DNA of 5,685 nucleotides from Herminiimonas sp. Lineage in GTDB: Bacteria > Pseudomonadota > Gammaproteobacteria > Burkholderiales > Burkholderiaceae. The notes under the pieces were generated by a model, which had not been told where the DNA came from, ran no database searches, and was given only the letters and a program-made list of their open reading frames with translations. The translations under genes and the position numbers were made by a program. Position 1 is the first letter of the stretch. Each line of letters starts with the position of its first letter. This document shows positions 5,293-5,685 of this stretch, piece after piece. The stretch covers positions 1 to 5,685 of the forward strand of contig JACMQD010000396.1 of assembly GCA_014377155.1 (NCBI GenBank). Direction: 5' to 3'.

Positions 5293-5685
5293 TCACTGTG
5301 CGAAAAATCGTCCCAGTTCCACGCCCGGCTCCGGCGCGCGCATGAATGCTTCACCGACCAGGAATGCATTGACATCCGCATCGCGCATGCGCTTGACGTC
5401 GTCGGTATTCATAATGCCCGACTCGGTGATCACCAGCTTGTCCGGCGAAATGCGCGGTAACAGGTCGATCGTTGTTTGCAGTGATGTCTCGAAGGTGCGC
5501 AGGTTGCGGTTGTTAATGCCGATCATGGCCGTCTTCAGGCGCAAAGCCGCCTGCAATTCTTCGCCATCGTGTACCTCTACCAATACCCCCATGCCAAGTT
5601 CGTGCGCACAGGCTTCGAGTTCGGCCATCAGCCCATGGTCGAGCGCCGCCACGATCAACAGCACGCAATCGGCGCCCCACGAGCG
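5293..5685 (-). CDS. trpC: Indole-3-glycerol phosphate synthase TrpC, C-terminal part
   Basis: The frame is open from the right edge of the window to TGA at 5295-5293, giving the last 130 residues of a protein that is usually about 260-270 long. The start codon lies outside the window. TrpC closes the ring of carboxyphenylamino-deoxyribulose phosphate to indole-3-glycerol phosphate in tryptophan synthesis; it is a cytosolic TIM-barrel enzyme. The visible strands carry the family signatures in order: [20 protein letters not shown] (substrate-contacting Glu), [20 protein letters not shown], and the phosphate-binding AFLVGEAFM near the C-terminus. No frameshift or internal stop is seen. It runs convergently towards the M61 gene, with a probable terminator at 5224-5258. 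Upstream neighbours, often trpD and trpG in proteobacteria, would lie beyond the right edge and cannot be seen. Confidence 0.95.
   Translation of the reverse strand, partial: RSWGADCVLLIVAALDHGLMAELEACAHELGMGVLVEVHDGEELQAALRLKTAMIGINNRNLRTFETSLQTTIDLLPRISPDKLVITESGIMNTDDVKRMRDADVNAFLVGEAFMRAPEPGVELGRFFAQ

Overview
This window looks like an ordinary chromosomal segment of a betaproteobacterium of the order Burkholderiales, possibly Oxalobacteraceae-like. That placement is inferred from moderately high GC, the protein sequences, and the mix of a ubiquinone-type hydroxylase, DsbC, an M61 peptidase and TrpC. It cannot be fixed more precisely without database comparison. There is no phage, insertion sequence, CRISPR array, rRNA or tRNA. 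Coding density is high, with five complete genes on the plus strand and one partial gene on the minus strand.

Left part (1-2094): a TATAAT box at 49-54 precedes a UbiH/UbiF/VisC/COQ6-family FAD hydroxylase gene (102-1298). After 30 nt comes dsbC (1329-2048), a periplasmic disulfide isomerase with a CGYC active site. The two probably form one transcription unit, closed by a strong intrinsic terminator (perfect 12-bp stem plus T4, 2062-2094).

Middle part (2095-3293): a 119-nt leader between the terminator and the next gene carries a sigma-54-like -24/-12 element with exact spacing. It precedes an IorA-type [2Fe-2S] small subunit of a molybdenum hydroxylase (2214-2672). Fifteen nucleotides later, in the same reading frame and from a TTG start, comes a MocA-like nucleotidyltransferase (2688-3293) that probably modifies the molybdenum cofactor. 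The large molybdopterin-binding subunit that normally partners IorA is absent from the window. This is the most unusual point of the layout.

Right part (3294-5685): a 135-nt gap with a weak promoter-like box precedes a 598-residue M61 metallopeptidase with a C-terminal PDZ domain (3429-5225). It converges on the C-terminal half of trpC, on the minus strand and running off the right edge. The convergent junction is compact. It holds a perfect 22-bp palindrome inside the end of the peptidase gene and a probable trpC terminator whose T-run coincides with the peptidase stop codon.

Functionally the window is three unrelated modules: quinone hydroxylation plus periplasmic disulfide repair, a molybdenum-hydroxylase fragment with its cofactor maturation factor, and a peptidase next to tryptophan biosynthesis. 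I found no convincing evidence of a wholly new system. The observations worth following are the orphan IorA-MocA pair, its putative sigma-54 promoter, the in-frame TGA junction and the palindromic convergent junction.
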